A stretch of DNA of 64,000 bases from Rhizomicrobium palustre (GTDB lineage Bacteria > Pseudomonadota > Alphaproteobacteria > Micropepsales > Micropepsaceae): contig NZ_JAASRM010000001.1 in assembly GCF_011761565.1 (NCBI RefSeq), forward strand, positions 3,348,139 to 3,412,138, given 5' to 3'. This document shows, one piece after another, positions 9,066 through 18,230 of the stretch. Every line of letters begins with the position of its first letter. Positions within the stretch are counted from its first letter, which is position 1. The translations under genes were made by a program, and so were the position numbers. A model generated the notes under the pieces. That model ran no database searches. It was not told the DNA's origin and saw only the letters and a list, made by a program, of their open reading frames with translations.

Positions 9066-9776
9066 ATGAGCCAAACCATCCTGATCGTCGAGGACGACCG
9101 CGAGATTTCGAGCCTTGTGGAGGCGCTGCTGACGCGGGAAGGCTTTCACGCCCGCATTGCTGCCACCGGCGCGGCTATGGATGCGGTTTTGTTAGAAGCG
9201 GTTCCCGATCTGATCCTGCTTGATCTCATGCTGCCCGGGGAGGATGGACTTTCGATCTGCCGCCGCTTGCGGGCGAATTCCAATGTGCCGGTGATCATGG
9301 TAACCGCCAAAGGCGACGACATCGACCGCATCATCGGGCTTGAAGTCGGCGCCGACGATTATGTCGCCAAGCCCTTTAACCCGCGCGAGCTGATCGCCCG
9401 CATTCGAGCGGTGCTTCGGCGTGCCGTTCCGGCGGCGATTGGTCCATCTATTCAGGTGTCACGGCGGATGTGGTTCGGAGATTTCACGCTCGATCTCGAT
9501 GCGCATCGCCTCTTTCGGGGCGCGGAGGAAATCGAACTTTCCACCGGCGATTTCGATCTGCTCAGTGTGTTGGTCGAGCATCCGATGAAAGTTCTGTCGC
9601 GCGATCAGTTGATGGATTTGACCAAGGGGCGAAGCTGGGACGTCTTCGATCGTTCTATCGATGTGGCTTTGTCGCGGCTTCGCAAAAAGATCGAAACCGA
9701 TCCGGCGCATCCGGTCCTGATCAAGACGATCCGCAATGCCGGTTATATGCTGGCCGTTCCAGCCGGGAAGGTTTGA
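9066..9776 (+). CDS. OmpR-family response regulator
   Basis: 236 residues. The receiver domain (1-115) has acidic residues ED at 10-11, phospho-acceptor Asp53 (LILLDLMLPGEDG), Thr (VTAKGDD) and Lys (YVAKPFNP). The C-terminal winged helix (about 140-232) ends with the typical DRSIDVALSRLRKKIE and IKTIRNAGYML. It binds DNA as a phosphorylated dimer. The sensor kinase gene begins 1 bp after its stop, so they form one operon. Targets are unknown; the divergent secreted protein is a candidate. Confidence 0.93.
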   Translation: MSQTILIVEDDREISSLVEALLTREGFHARIAATGAAMDAVLLEAVPDLILLDLMLPGEDGLSICRRLRANSNVPVIMVTAKGDDIDRIIGLEVGADDYVAKPFNPRELIARIRAVLRRAVPAAIGPSIQVSRRMWFGDFTLDLDAHRLFRGAEEIELSTGDFDLLSVLVEHPMKVLSRDQLMDLTKGRSWDVFDRSIDVALSRLRKKIETDPAHPVLIKTIRNAGYMLAVPAGKV

Positions 9777-9777
9777 G

Positions 9778-11106
9778 ATGCGCCTCAGCTTGCGCTTGGC
9801 TCTTATCTTAGGCGTCACCTTGACCTTGCTGCTCTCGGTGCTGTTGCTCGCCTTCATTGTCGCGCAACGTCCGGCGCGTGCCTTTGGCGTCGTCTTACCG
9901 CGTCCGGCCCAGGTTGCGGCGATGGCGGAGCTGATCGAAACGACACCGCAGCAACATTGGGATTTGGCCATTACCGCAATCAGCACGCCCTATACCAAGC
10001 TGCAGGTATTGGAACAGCCGCCGCAATCGGCAGGCGGACGTCCGATGCCCGGCATCGTGTTGGCCTTGCGCCGCTATCAACGCGCGGTTGGAGATCGGCC
10101 TGTCAGCGTGATGGCGGAGCTTGAGCAGGACAGCGCCGCGCCAGATATCGAACTTCGCGACGACCAAGTGCGCGCAACGCGTCCTGTTCGTATCCTGCTC
10201 GGGCTTCATAATGGCAAACTCTTGATGATCGAGGCGCGGCGGCCATTGTCGGAGCGCTTCACCGGGTTAAAGCTCGGCTTTCTCGCGCTCGGCGTTACCA
10301 TCGTGATCGGATTGATCGCGCTCTGGGTCATTCGCCGCCAGTTGAAACCTCTGGAGCGCCTCGGCGCCGCGGTGGAGAAATTCGGCACGCGGCTGGAAGT
10401 CTCCTTGCTTCCCGAAAAAGGCTCACTGGAGCTGCGCCAGTTGATTGCCGCCTTCAACCGCTTGCAGGCCAATATCGGCGAACTCGTCAAAGGACGTACG
10501 CGGATCATCACCGCGGTGGGTCACGATCTCGGAACATATCTAACGCGGCTGCGGCTCAGGGTGGAATATATCGGTGACAACAGCCAGCGTGAAAAGGCCA
10601 TAAGCGATATCGAGGATATGCAGGCCTTGATGCAGGAAACCATTGCGCTCGCAAAACTCGAGCATGACGGGCAGGCCGATGGGGCGATTGATTTGGCCGC
10701 GTTGCTGCCAAAAATCGCAGAACGCTTCGGCGAGGGGGCATCTTATGATGTTCCGGCTGACCATCTATGGGTGCGGGCCGCTGGCATTGAGCGCGCGATT
10801 GGAAATCTCGTTTCAAACGCTCTGAAATATGGTCATGAGGCGCATTTGGCAGCCGCCGCCAATGGCGATGAAATTCACATCGTCGTGGAAGATCGCGGTC
10901 CCGGAATCCCGCTTGGAGAACGAGCGGCGGTGCTGGAGCCATTCTACCGGCTGGATAGCGCACGCAATCTCAACGAACGTGGCTTCGGTTTAGGGCTTGC
11001 GATTGTGGCTGAGGTGGTAAAGGCCGCGTCGGGAAAGCTTCTGTTTGAAGATCGTGAAGGGGGCGGCCTGCGCGTCCGGATGATTTTTCCAAACGCGCAG
11101 GCTTAA
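9778..11106 (+). CDS. EnvZ-like membrane histidine kinase
   Basis: 442 residues from the ATG right after the response-regulator stop. It has TM1 at about 7-28, a roughly 130-residue periplasmic sensor region, TM2 at about 166-185, HAMP, a dimerisation domain with His249, and an ATPase domain with NLVSNALKYG, DRGPGIP and GFGLGLAIV. The H-box reads GHDLGTYLTRLRLR. The usual Arg-Thr-Pro after the acidic residue (SHDLRTPLTRLR) is replaced by Gly-Thr-Tyr, which may alter phosphatase or autokinase behaviour. It ends 3 bp from the convergent GH31 gene. Confidence 0.9.
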   Translation: MRLSLRLALILGVTLTLLLSVLLLAFIVAQRPARAFGVVLPRPAQVAAMAELIETTPQQHWDLAITAISTPYTKLQVLEQPPQSAGGRPMPGIVLALRRYQRAVGDRPVSVMAELEQDSAAPDIELRDDQVRATRPVRILLGLHNGKLLMIEARRPLSERFTGLKLGFLALGVTIVIGLIALWVIRRQLKPLERLGAAVEKFGTRLEVSLLPEKGSLELRQLIAAFNRLQANIGELVKGRTRIITAVGHDLGTYLTRLRLRVEYIGDNSQREKAISDIEDMQALMQETIALAKLEHDGQADGAIDLAALLPKIAERFGEGASYDVPADHLWVRAAGIERAIGNLVSNALKYGHEAHLAAAANGDEIHIVVEDRGPGIPLGERAAVLEPFYRLDSARNLNERGFGLGLAIVAEVVKAASGKLLFEDREGGGLRVRMIFPNAQA

Positions 11107-11109
11107 GCC

Positions 11110-13947
11110 TTACTTCAGTGTGATGACCTGCTTCTTGCCGTCGTAGCTGACAGTCTTGTCGGCATTCGCGGTGATTTCCACGCCCGTGCCGCGGCCTTGG
11201 CTTACCAGCACGAGTTTGAAATTGCGCTTCTCCAGCATGCCGGGGAATTTCCCCTTGCGGTCCGCGATGGTGAGCGTGCGGGCCTTGTCGTTCCAGGTAA
11301 AGCTGATGGTGGCATAGACGCCTTTCTCATAGGCGTAGGTTTCGTCCTGGTCTTCATATAGGGTGAAGTGCCCGTCCGTGCCGGGATAGATGCGCAGCTC
11401 GATGGGATCGGCTTTCTTTTCCGTGGCGTATTGCAGGTACGGTCCCATCGGCACGATGGAGCCCGCGCGCACCATCAACGGCATGGTTTCGATTGGCGCA
11501 TCTGCGGTGATGGTCTGGCCGCCCGTCATGCCCTTGCCTGTCCAGAAATCGATCCAGGACGTGCCCGCCGGCAGATAGACGTCGCGGGTTTTGGGTGTGT
11601 TGGCGGGCAGGGGCGCTGCATCGCGCGCGTGAATATCCGGCGTCTTCCAATAGACTTGCGCGCGGAAGGCGCCGAGCACGGCGTTCGAAGTTTCGAATTT
11701 AAAGTCGTATTGCTTACCAGCTTCCAAGGTCAGCGGCACCGTCCAGGACCCCATGGAGTCGTAATTGTGCGTGATCTCCTTGCCATCGAGATAGACTTTC
11801 TTCGGCCCGAAGCTGCGCAGATCAAAGCGATAGGTGCCGGATTTTGCGACCACCAGCTTGCCTTCCCAACGCATGGAGAAATGCGGGTCTTTGATGAAGC
11901 TCGGCCAGCCGGTGTACCAGAAGAGGTCTACGGTCGGTTCGATGGCTTCGTGGCAGACCTTGCCCCAGTGATCGTCGCAGAAATATGTGGCTTTCAGGCC
12001 GGGCTTGCCATCCGCAGTGCGGAAGTTTTCCGAGCCCACGATGATGCTCTGTTCCGGTTCGCGATGATACATCGGTGTTGTCACCGGCGCCGCCATCAGC
12101 GAGGGCCCGAAGAGGAACTGGTCCGAGATGCCATAGGTCTTTTTATCGGCCGGGAAATCCATCGGCAGGCCGCGCATGATGGAATAGCCGTCATGGGTGA
12201 TCTGCCACGCCACCGAATAGATATAAGGCAACAGGCGGTAGCGCAGATTGTCGAACTTCTCGAGCACGGGAGAGTATTCACCGAACTCCCAAATCTCGCG
12301 CGGCGTCTCGGAGCCATGGCTTCTGAAGATCGGCGCAAAGGTCCCGAACTGGAACATGCGGGTATAAAGTTCCTGATACGCCGGATCTTTGCCGCCGTTT
12401 GAAAACACGCCGCCTTGGCAGCCGAGCGAATAGGCACCGATGTCGAAGGTCCAATAGGGAATGCCCGCCATGGAGTGGTTTAGGCCTGCCGGAATCTGCG
12501 CCGCGTAAACGCCCCAGCTTGCGCCGATATCACCGGACCAAGTGGTGGCTGCCGCCCGTTGCTGGCCCGCAAAGGTCGAACGGGTAAGAATATAGACGCG
12601 CTTATCGTCGGTTGTCTTGCGCTGATTGTTATAGACGCTTTCCGTCACCACCAGCGAATAGGGGTTGAGATAGCGGGCGAAGGAGCCGAGGTGGTTATCC
12701 TCCACCTTCTTCATCTCATATTCGTGTGAGTCCTTTGTGAGGGCGTTTACGATGTCCGGTTCAGTCGAATCCATCCACCAGGCATCATTGCCGATGCCGA
12801 AGATGTTCTTGTTGAGGTACTTCCAGAAGAGATCGTTGGCGGCGGGGTTGTAGGCATCATAATATTTGAAACCCGCCCAGCCGACGGGCGAATAAAGCCA
12901 GCCGTGCTTATCCATCTCTTTGTGAATGTCGGAGGCCGGGCCTAGCGCTTCCCAGATCGTCGTCATGACGTGGAAGTTTTTGGCGTGCAGCTCGTCATAC
13001 ATGGCCTTGGGATCGGGATAGCGTTCGCTGTCCCAAACCGTGGAACCCCAATTTTCCAGGCCTTTCCAGTAATTCCAATCCTGCACGATGGCGTCGACCG
13101 GAATCTTCAGTTCGCGATATTTCTTGGCGACGCCCAGGATTTCCGCCTGGGTGTGATAATGCTCCTTGCTCTGCCAATAGCCATAAGCCCATTTGCCATA
13201 AAGCGGTGCTTCGCCCGTCAGTTTGCGATAGCTTTTAATGGTCGCATCGATGGATGGGCCGGCGAAAAAGTAATAGTCGACATTGTCGGCGACTTCCGAC
13301 CATAGCGATGCGCCCTTGGCGTCATCGGAAAAGACGGTCTTGGAATAATTATCCCAGAAAAGACCATAGCCCGCGGAGGATACCAGCATCGGGGTGACGG
13401 CGGCGGTATTGGCCTGAACAAGTTTCACCGTCTTGCCGCGATAATCGAACGCGCCATCCTGATGCTGGCCAAGGCCGTAAATGCCTTCTTCCGGGGAAAG
13501 CGTGAAAGCCTGTTTAATGCTGAAGGCTTTCGGCTCTTGTGGCAGACCGGTCGGGGCGAAGCTGGCGGCGCTTTGTTCGGCGAGCAGCACATGCCCATCC
13601 GGCGCGGTGAAGGAAACACTGCCATCCGTCTTTTTGATCTCTACGCGCAGGTTGGGAGAGGTGATGACGACAGCGCTTTCCTTCTCGGCAAAAGAAAGCT
13701 TCAGCTTCGGCAGTGTGGTCTGCACCGCGGAGAGGCTGCGCTTCTGATCGGTGCCATCTTTGGTCCATTTCAGGATGCGCACAGTGCCCGGCGCATAAAA
13801 CACGGCTCGGACCGTCTCGCCGCCCGCCGATATCTCCGCGCCATTTGGAACAGGCCTGTAGCTGCTTGAGCTATGTGTCGGTTGGGCGAGCGCGCCCGTG
13901 GCAGCAATGACAAGCATTGCCGCAATGGAAAAGTATGTTACTCGCAT
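11110..13947 (-). CDS. GH31 alpha-xylosidase with a C-terminally inserted PA14 domain
   Basis: 945 residues with a Sec signal peptide (about 1-21). The GH31 barrel spans about 250-620: predicted nucleophile Asp393 in WWMDSTEPD and acid/base Asp473 in TTWSGDIGASWG. The block VDAIVQDWNYW and the WWMD(x)xEPD form place it with bacterial alpha-xylosidases rather than sucrase-maltases. A PA14 carbohydrate-binding domain (about 648-775: KATYF..., TYRFDLRSFGPKKVYLDGK) is inserted between the barrel and the distal beta-sandwich (about 785-945). This differs from the second GH31 of the window, where PA14 lies before the barrel. Expected to remove xylose from the non-reducing end of xyloglucan oligosaccharides in the periplasm. 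Confidence 0.87.
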   Translation of the reverse strand: MRVTYFSIAAMLVIAATGALAQPTHSSSSYRPVPNGAEISAGGETVRAVFYAPGTVRILKWTKDGTDQKRSLSAVQTTLPKLKLSFAEKESAVVITSPNLRVEIKKTDGSVSFTAPDGHVLLAEQSAASFAPTGLPQEPKAFSIKQAFTLSPEEGIYGLGQHQDGAFDYRGKTVKLVQANTAAVTPMLVSSAGYGLFWDNYSKTVFSDDAKGASLWSEVADNVDYYFFAGPSIDATIKSYRKLTGEAPLYGKWAYGYWQSKEHYHTQAEILGVAKKYRELKIPVDAIVQDWNYWKGLENWGSTVWDSERYPDPKAMYDELHAKNFHVMTTIWEALGPASDIHKEMDKHGWLYSPVGWAGFKYYDAYNPAANDLFWKYLNKNIFGIGNDAWWMDSTEPDIVNALTKDSHEYEMKKVEDNHLGSFARYLNPYSLVVTESVYNNQRKTTDDKRVYILTRSTFAGQQRAAATTWSGDIGASWGVYAAQIPAGLNHSMAGIPYWTFDIGAYSLGCQGGVFSNGGKDPAYQELYTRMFQFGTFAPIFRSHGSETPREIWEFGEYSPVLEKFDNLRYRLLPYIYSVAWQITHDGYSIMRGLPMDFPADKKTYGISDQFLFGPSLMAAPVTTPMYHREPEQSIIVGSENFRTADGKPGLKATYFCDDHWGKVCHEAIEPTVDLFWYTGWPSFIKDPHFSMRWEGKLVVAKSGTYRFDLRSFGPKKVYLDGKEITHNYDSMGSWTVPLTLEAGKQYDFKFETSNAVLGAFRAQVYWKTPDIHARDAAPLPANTPKTRDVYLPAGTSWIDFWTGKGMTGGQTITADAPIETMPLMVRAGSIVPMGPYLQYATEKKADPIELRIYPGTDGHFTLYEDQDETYAYEKGVYATISFTWNDKARTLTIADRKGKFPGMLEKRNFKLVLVSQGRGTGVEITANADKTVSYDGKKQVITLK

Positions 13948-14119
13948 GGCGTCCCCTGAAATCTGGCCTTGTTGGTCTTTTTGAGAATTATATGACGATT
14001 ACGGAAAGCGACAAGGTGGCCAATGTGCGGCCCGATTCCACGAAGGGGCTTTCCCGGATTCAAAATATCATATAATTACGCGTATAGCGTGTCGCAGTTC
14101 CTGCTTGTATAGTTCCTGA
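13948..14119. other. Intergenic region upstream of the GH31 gene
   Basis: AT-rich for this window, including a run of TATA/ATAT around 14066-14078. It should carry the promoter of the minus-strand GH31 gene and of the candidate small RNA on the plus strand. A TATAGT hexamer sits at 14108-14113, about 15 bp before the small RNA structure. No coding capacity was recognised. Confidence 0.4.
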
Positions 14120-14220
14120 CCGGTTTGGTTGGTGATCGCTCAAAGCGATGATTGGACGTCTCCTTCTGAGAATCACCAGCCTCACTTGACGAGGCGCCTT
14201 AAAACGCCTCGTCTTTTTTT
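14120..14220 (+). ncRNA. Candidate structured small RNA ending in a strong terminator
   Basis: There is no open reading frame here, yet the segment ends in a perfect Rho-independent terminator. The preceding 50 bases fold into a three-way arrangement. An outer stem TGGTGA (14130-14135) pairs with TCACCA (14173-14178). Hairpin one is ATCGCT-CAA-AGCGAT (14135-14149). Hairpin two is TCTC-CTTCT-GAGA (14159-14171) and exposes a pyrimidine loop complementary to a ribosome-binding site. This is the anatomy of an Hfq-type trans-acting small RNA. It loosely recalls alphaproteobacterial families with UCUCCUUC loops such as suhB/MmgR, but that assignment is from memory and unverified. Confidence 0.55.
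14188..14220 (+). terminator. Rho-independent terminator of the candidate small RNA
   Basis: GACGAGGCG, an 8-base loop, CGCCTCGTC and seven T residues: a nine-base-pair perfect stem with U-tract on the plus strand. No protein gene precedes it on this strand for more than 3 kb. Confidence 0.9.
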
Positions 14221-14408
14221 ATGCGCGGGCCCGTCGCGTGTTAGGAAATGAGACGTATACAGAGTAAATGTCAGAGCGTTGGGCTATGATGTTCCGGCGC
14301 GTGCAGAAGTTCTTTTAGGGCACAGCGCTTACCGCACACCCAAGGGCATAATTTTGACATGGGTAGACGGTTTGGTTGCGCGCGCATTCGCGCAATGGGG
14401 GGGGTACG

Positions 14409-15416
14409 ATGGGGCAGTCCGGCTTTAGCCGCCGTCATCTCTTGCAAATGGGCGCAGCGGCATCGCTGCTGGGGCGGGCGCGTGCTGAAGCTCCGCCTGC
14501 GTTTCTAGCCGCGGAAGCTGGCACCTCGCTCCTCACCACGGATGTCCGCTTGAACGGTCAAGGCCCGTATCATTTCGTGGTCGATACGGGGGCCGACCGG
14601 ACGGTGCTCGCCGACACGGTGGCACGCGATCTGCTCTTCGCGGCCAGTGGCAAGATCAACGTTCAGGGGATCGTCCGCACGGTGGAAGCGCCGTCGGTGC
14701 GGATCACAAAGCTCGAGGCTGGACCGGTGCGGGGGGAGGCGCTCGATGTGCCAATCCTGCCGCGAGAGCTTTTGCAAGCAGATGGTTTTCTCGGTCTTGA
14801 TGTGTTGGACGGCCACCGCGTCGTGATGGATTTCCGCGAGGGCGTTTTGCGGCTGTTGGAACCGCGCCCCTCCCAACTCATCGGCTTCGATGCGCCGCGC
14901 GAAGTTCCAGTGAAATTAAGCGGCTCAGAGGGACGTTTGCGGTCCACCCAATGTTTGGTGGACGGCGTGCGCTGCACGGCTTTTATCGACACCGGCGCGG
15001 AAATTTCGGTTGGAAATGGGCCGCTCTATCGTGCATTGGCGGAGAAGCACCCGACCCTTAGGAGTGTGGAGACCATTCCGTTGACCGGTGTCACTGGCGG
15101 AGTGGTTGCGGGTGATGTGGTAGCCTTGAATGGTATTAGTCTTGGCGGGCTCAGCATTCTGGATAGCCGCATCGCGATTGCTGATCTTCAGGTGTTCCGC
15201 TTATGGGATTTGGCAGAGACGCCTGCGCTTTTCATCGGTATGAACTGGCTGCACCGCTTCAACCGCGTCGCCATTGATTATGGCCGCAAGGAAATGCGTT
15301 TTGATCTTGCCGTGGCGCGGCCCGATACACGCTGGAAATGCAACGCGCCGGACGAGGATTGCCATTACCGGCTGGGTTCTCCGTATACGATTCCGCGCCC
15401 ATCTGTGGCGACGTAA
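14409..15416 (+). CDS. Exported single-chain aspartyl protease with two retropepsin-like lobes
   Basis: 335 residues from an ATG at 14409. The leader SRRHLLQMGAAASLLGRARA has a twin-arginine look, suggesting Tat export. Two catalytic motifs are present, Asp59-Thr-Gly in VVDTGADRTV and Asp194-Thr-Gly in FIDTGAEISV. Each lobe also has a downstream hydrophobic-hydrophobic-Gly turn (DGFLGLDVL and FIGMNWL). Retropepsins normally dimerise from one-motif chains, whereas this chain carries both halves, as in pepsin. The 3-prime end overlaps the 3-prime end of the convergent GH74 gene by 52 bp. Its substrate is unknown, and its link to the xyloglucan genes is positional only. Confidence 0.78.
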   Translation: MGQSGFSRRHLLQMGAAASLLGRARAEAPPAFLAAEAGTSLLTTDVRLNGQGPYHFVVDTGADRTVLADTVARDLLFAASGKINVQGIVRTVEAPSVRITKLEAGPVRGEALDVPILPRELLQADGFLGLDVLDGHRVVMDFREGVLRLLEPRPSQLIGFDAPREVPVKLSGSEGRLRSTQCLVDGVRCTAFIDTGAEISVGNGPLYRALAEKHPTLRSVETIPLTGVTGGVVAGDVVALNGISLGGLSILDSRIAIADLQVFRLWDLAETPALFIGMNWLHRFNRVAIDYGRKEMRFDLAVARPDTRWKCNAPDEDCHYRLGSPYTIPRPSVAT

Positions 15417-17617
15417 ACCCGCCCGAAGATGTTCTTATCGGCGGCGATGCGGCGGAAGGCGCGATAGTATTCGTGCGCCGCGTCGTTGAGCCTGGTCCAG
15501 CTTTCGCCGTTGTCGAGAGACTGCCAGATCGCGCGTTCATTGGCTTTCGTTGCAATGGCATAAAGAGCCATCTCGGTTGCACCAGGCGCGGCTTTGCCGA
15601 AATCCATCCCTGAGATGTTTATGCCTTTGGCCGTGGCGCTGAAATGTTGCCCGCCATCGGTAGAATGATAAAGCGTTCCTTGGGCCACGAACCAGAGGTC
15701 GCCCACCTTGTTCGGCGTGGCGAGCAGCTTCTGCCAATCCTCGCGCCGCGTCGGCTCATCGGCTTTGATATCGGGCAAGCCCTTGGTCGCTATAGGCTTG
15801 AAGGTGAGGGCGCCGTCGTTGCTGACATACAGGACGGACTTTTCGAAATCCAAGGCATAGAAGCGGTTGGCGTCGGCGCGGTCTGCCACGATCCAGCCGT
15901 GACGGGCGGGCAGGCCCTTAGCCTTGGTCCAGCTTTGCCCGCGATCCGACGTCACCACCGGTTCGGGCGTCATTACCACGAAGCGCGCGCCATCGGCTGA
16001 GACAATGATATTCGCATCGATATAGGCATCGCCGTAATTATAGCCGAGCTTGTCGTCGGGAATTTCACTGTATCCCGCGGGCAGAGGTGCTTTAAGCGGC
16101 CGCCAATGGGCACCGTAATCCGTCGAATAGCTCAGCGAGTAGGAGGGGCGGTTATGCTTGGACCGTGTGCCACTGCGCACAAGTACATTCGGCGCCTTTT
16201 CGGCATAGTCGATGGTGTTGGTATTGGTGAACATCGGGTTGGAGGTGATCGGCATCGACTGAGTTAAGTCAGTGTGCACGAAGCCCCCAATATCCCCGAA
16301 ACCCGAGATCAGCGGTGCGCCAGCGGCGGGGCTTGTCATGGTGATCACCGCGGTTTGCTCAACCCCCTCCACCCACGGCTTCCATAAAATCCGCTGATTG
16401 CGCTCGGCGTGGCCGAGCTCGTCGGTGCCATAGACGGTTGCGCCGGTGGTATAGGCGACATGGTCTGAATTAAACGGATCGATGGCGAGGCCGGAAATCC
16501 ACCAGCCGAATTCGGCTTGACGTTCGCCCCAATAGAGGAACGGCACGGCGGAGACATCACGGTCCGAGAGCTCGCGCAGATTTTGCCAATGTGCCCCGCC
16601 ATCCTGAGAGCGCCAGATGATGTCGCCTTTCTCGCGGCAGCTCGTAGAGACGACCAGCGTTCCTGTATGCGCGCGATCCAGCGATAGGCCGGCATAGCCG
16701 CCCTTTGGTTTGTTCGCGCCTGTCTCCGGTGTGATCTCGGTCCACACGCCGCTTTTAATGTCGAGCTTATACACCGCGCCATCGCTGATACCGTATGGCC
16801 CGGCGTGATCGCTATAAGTGATATACAGAATGCCTTTGCCATCCAGCTTGGCCTGTTGCGGCAGACTTGGCGGTTGGCCCTGCACCGCTTGCCAGCTTTT
16901 GCCCGCGTCATCAGAGCGATAAAGATGCACAGGCCCTGGATCGGCAATGCCGACAAAAATAGTGCTGGAACCTTTATTTTTGCTGCCGCTTGCAGGATCG
17001 AACACGACAAAGCTCAGCCCCGCATGCGGGCGCGCATGGCCAGGAGGAACGCCAAGGCCGGCGTAGGGGAAGCTCGTCACTTTGCTCCAATGCTTCCCGT
17101 TGTCGGTGGAGCGTTGCAGCCCATCATATCGTGAGCCGAAATAAAGAATGTTCGTGTTGTTGGGATCGACGGCGAGCCGCTCACCAACTGCGCGGCCTTC
17201 CTCATTGCCGCCCATGCGAAAGGGTACAGGCACAATATCCCAATGGGCGCCGCGATCCTTCGATCGCAAAATCGCGGAGGGGAAAAAACGGTACGTCCCC
17301 ACCGCCATATAGACGCTATTGGCGTCTACAGGATCGGGAGCGATGCTTTCAATGCCGGTGTAATTCGGTTCAGGAGAGGTGTCCTGCAATGGGATCCAGC
17401 GCTTGGCCTGATCATCCCAGCGATAAGCACCGCCCATGTCAGAGCGCAAATAGGCGAGGCCTTTTTCGACTTGGCTGAAGACAAGGCCTGGCATGTAGCC
17501 ACCGCCTCCAACCTTGACGTTGCGCCATATATATTCGGCCCCGAACGCGCTGGTCAGGCTCATCACCGTCAACGCTAACCCGAAGGCCGCGATCCGCGAC
17601 AGGCTTGGCTTCATCAT
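15365..17617 (-). CDS. GH74 endo-xyloglucanase
   Basis: 750 residues with a Sec signal peptide (about 1-27) and an adequate GAGGAAC ribosome-binding site. It has the two seven-bladed propeller lobes of GH74, with repeated Asp-box strands (STDNGKHW, SDDAGKSW, SQDGGAHW, SLDNGESW). The two catalytic carboxylates are Asp60 in LRSDMGGAYRWD and Asp442 in GFGDIGGFVHTD. GH74 enzymes cleave the beta-1,4-glucan backbone of xyloglucan, either at the unsubstituted glucose or between substituted ones. It lies head-to-head with the big TonB receptor, sharing a 680-bp control region, and starts the degradation pathway outside the outer membrane or in the periplasm. Confidence 0.9.
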   Translation of the reverse strand: MMKPSLSRIAAFGLALTVMSLTSAFGAEYIWRNVKVGGGGYMPGLVFSQVEKGLAYLRSDMGGAYRWDDQAKRWIPLQDTSPEPNYTGIESIAPDPVDANSVYMAVGTYRFFPSAILRSKDRGAHWDIVPVPFRMGGNEEGRAVGERLAVDPNNTNILYFGSRYDGLQRSTDNGKHWSKVTSFPYAGLGVPPGHARPHAGLSFVVFDPASGSKNKGSSTIFVGIADPGPVHLYRSDDAGKSWQAVQGQPPSLPQQAKLDGKGILYITYSDHAGPYGISDGAVYKLDIKSGVWTEITPETGANKPKGGYAGLSLDRAHTGTLVVSTSCREKGDIIWRSQDGGAHWQNLRELSDRDVSAVPFLYWGERQAEFGWWISGLAIDPFNSDHVAYTTGATVYGTDELGHAERNQRILWKPWVEGVEQTAVITMTSPAAGAPLISGFGDIGGFVHTDLTQSMPITSNPMFTNTNTIDYAEKAPNVLVRSGTRSKHNRPSYSLSYSTDYGAHWRPLKAPLPAGYSEIPDDKLGYNYGDAYIDANIIVSADGARFVVMTPEPVVTSDRGQSWTKAKGLPARHGWIVADRADANRFYALDFEKSVLYVSNDGALTFKPIATKGLPDIKADEPTRREDWQKLLATPNKVGDLWFVAQGTLYHSTDGGQHFSATAKGINISGMDFGKAAPGATEMALYAIATKANERAIWQSLDNGESWTRLNDAAHEYYRAFRRIAADKNIFGRVYVATDGRGIVYGEPSR

Positions 17618-17992
17618 CCGGTTCCTCGGTTTTTGCCTGAACTGCTCCCATCCCGGGATCCACAGGCCTGTTAGGCATGGCTCGGCATTGTTAGGCGATA
17701 CCGCGCGTCATTTTACAAATGACAACGGTATCTGACAGCGGTGTAAGCGTTGGCTGCTCTGGAATTAATGCCGCATTTGCGCCCACATATTGCCATGTCG
17801 TCCGTTCCCTCATTCCGCATATTCTTGCGGCAATCAATGTACAAGTTTTGCGGGAAAACGTAATTTATCATTTTAAAACAGTTCATTACAGTCGTCTTAC
17901 TGGTGCGTTGGCCTGTTAGAAAATAGTCACATACTGCGTTAGTTTTGGCGTGATAGGTCGAAACAAGGCAAATGTGGCATTCTGTGTCTTGC

Positions 17993-18017
17993 TGGTAAGC
18001 GCTTCCAGTGGTAACGC
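17993..18017. promoter_or_regulatory. Operator-like pair TGGTAAGCGCTTCCA / TGGTAACGC
   Basis: A near-palindrome with a central CG (17993-18007), the style of LacI-family operators, is followed one base later by the half-site TGGTAACGC (18009-18017). The core GGTAAGCGCTT reappears at 28009-28019, and TGGTAACGC reappears at 26924-26932. Both recurrences lie at the edges of the same locus, so one regulator may act at all three. Confidence 0.5.
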
Positions 18018-18210
18018 ACAGGTCAGAAACCTGAGGTGGCGATACATCGAACCGCCATGAGGGCTTTCTGGTTAGCGTTCGATCGCTTCGTGCTGAGATC
18101 AGAGCGCACGTGCTGAGGGGTGAGCTAGGTCGAGTCCGACCGATCATGCTGGGGGACTGCGCTTGAAGCTTAAGCATTGCAACGTTCGGAGGTGTTTGTA
18201 GCTGCGCAAA

Positions 18211-18230
18211 TTATCCGATCAATCGGATAA
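18211..18230. promoter_or_regulatory. 20-bp dyad in the TonB receptor leader
   Basis: TTATCCGAT-CA-ATCGGATAA is a nine-plus-nine inverted repeat, followed by GTTTTT. It lies 68-88 bp before the receptor start codon. It could be an operator for a dimeric regulator, or an attenuator hairpin in the messenger leader; the six-base T-rich run suits the second reading. Sequence alone does not decide. Confidence 0.45.

Noticed and set aside
17713-18177. 154-codon open frame on the minus strand in the GH74/receptor gap
   Set aside because: No ribosome-binding site, scattered Cys and no protein-like pattern; it overlies the dyads and operator-like motifs of a control region.
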